A stretch of 64,000 nucleotides of DNA from Diphasiastrum complanatum (taxonomy: Eukaryota; Streptophyta; Lycopodiopsida; Lycopodiales; Lycopodiaceae): the NCBI GenBank assembly GCA_029204225.1, contig CM055100.1, positions 16,322,164 through 16,386,163 on the forward strand, given 5' to 3'. The notes beneath the pieces are model-generated. The model had not been told where the DNA came from. It saw only the letters and a program-made list of their open reading frames with translations, and made no database searches. Numbering within the stretch: position 1 is the first letter of the stretch; every line of letters begins with the position of its first letter. The position numbers and the translations under genes are program-made. Below are positions 63,540 to 64,000 of the stretch, in pieces.

Positions 63540-63776
63540 TCAGCTAACATACTCACAATGAGCTCTATTCTTTCTCTCGGCTATACTATTTTGTTGAGAA
63601 CTATATGTACATGTAAGCTCTCTTTTAATACCATTAGATTTACAAAACTCTATCATCCTAGTGGAGATGTGCTCTATACCATTACCACTCAATACTTGTA
63701 CTTTAGCATCAAGTTGATTCTCAGCTAGAGTTTTAAAACTTACAAAAGACTCAAACATTTCATGTTTAAGCTCCAA
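63540..63776 (-). pseudogene. Copia integrase fragment
   Basis: A 78-codon frame reads MFESFVSFKTLAENQLDAKV, VLSGNGIEHISTRMIEFCKS and QQNSIAERKNRAH, the middle of a copia integrase core (LRSDNGGEY is VLSGNGIEH here, so the catalytic Asp is lost; the Glu of ERKNR remains). No other pol domain adjoins it in the window. Confidence 0.8.
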
Positions 63777-64000
63777 TGCTCACTACAAAATAAAATAGAC
63801 AGTCCATTAGCTGCAATTCTGAGAAATATTTCTAGATTGGAATGCAAATGATAAAGCTATTACTAAGCAAGAAGCATATAAATTGTCTTAGCGGTATTTG
63901 GTGAGTGTGTGTGTGCATCCAATTCAGCATGAATCCCTTGCAATGTCAAATTGCAAGAGTTGAACCCCAGACTCTATCACAAGATCACTGATAGAAGCCC

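Overview
This window looks like nuclear DNA of a land plant with a large, transposon-dense genome. The evidence is one intron-containing housekeeping gene of plant type surrounded by plant-type Ty1/copia, Ty3/gypsy (including a chromovirus), CACTA and hAT elements, with long (CT)n tracts and nothing prokaryotic. Species cannot be fixed from the sequence. The TE load and the unusual reverse transcriptase at 19.2-22.6 kb would fit a gymnosperm or fern at least as well as an angiosperm, but that is inference. All functional statements come from reading motifs; no database search was made.

Layout. 0-3.6 kb: two copia 3' ends facing each other, the second broken by a 682-bp solo LTR. 3.6-6.1 kb: gene-free DNA with degenerate repeats. 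6.10-9.55 kb (+): the only apparently intact host gene, a five-exon nicotinamidase whose last intron carries a 210-bp hAT-type MITE. 10.56-25.10 kb: two 2.2-kb direct repeats bracket a decayed ORF of about 1,130 codons for an atypical (Penelope-like or related) reverse transcriptase. A 6.3-kb copia element (element I, minus strand, 12.86-19.17 kb) has inserted into this unit, and a 445-bp internal segment of the repeat is flipped between the two copies. 25.4-29.5 kb: decayed gypsy element. 29.6-33.5 kb: decayed CACTA element (TNP2-type transposase). 33.95-35.68 kb: seven (CT)n tracts with related spacers. 35.9-36.3 kb: palindrome-rich DNA.

36.3-55.6 kb holds nested copia, gypsy and chromovirus pieces. 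Elements called X and Y here are split into halves lying in opposite orientation. Y sat in the gag of its relative X, and the 5-bp target duplication (CTTCT) is still readable at the two outer Y LTR edges 17 kb apart. This implies a later inversion of about 13.7 kb (roughly 41.96-55.64 kb). 55.6-61.3 kb: two copia copies (W1 and V) in tandem sharing one 501-bp LTR. 61.3-64 kb: gene-free DNA with one copia integrase scrap.

The transposon genes do not form a functional network: almost every pol ORF has stops, frameshifts or deletions. The points of interest are the atypical RT unit, the flipped segment in its terminal repeats, the inferred inversion, and flank-derived sequence patched into element V.
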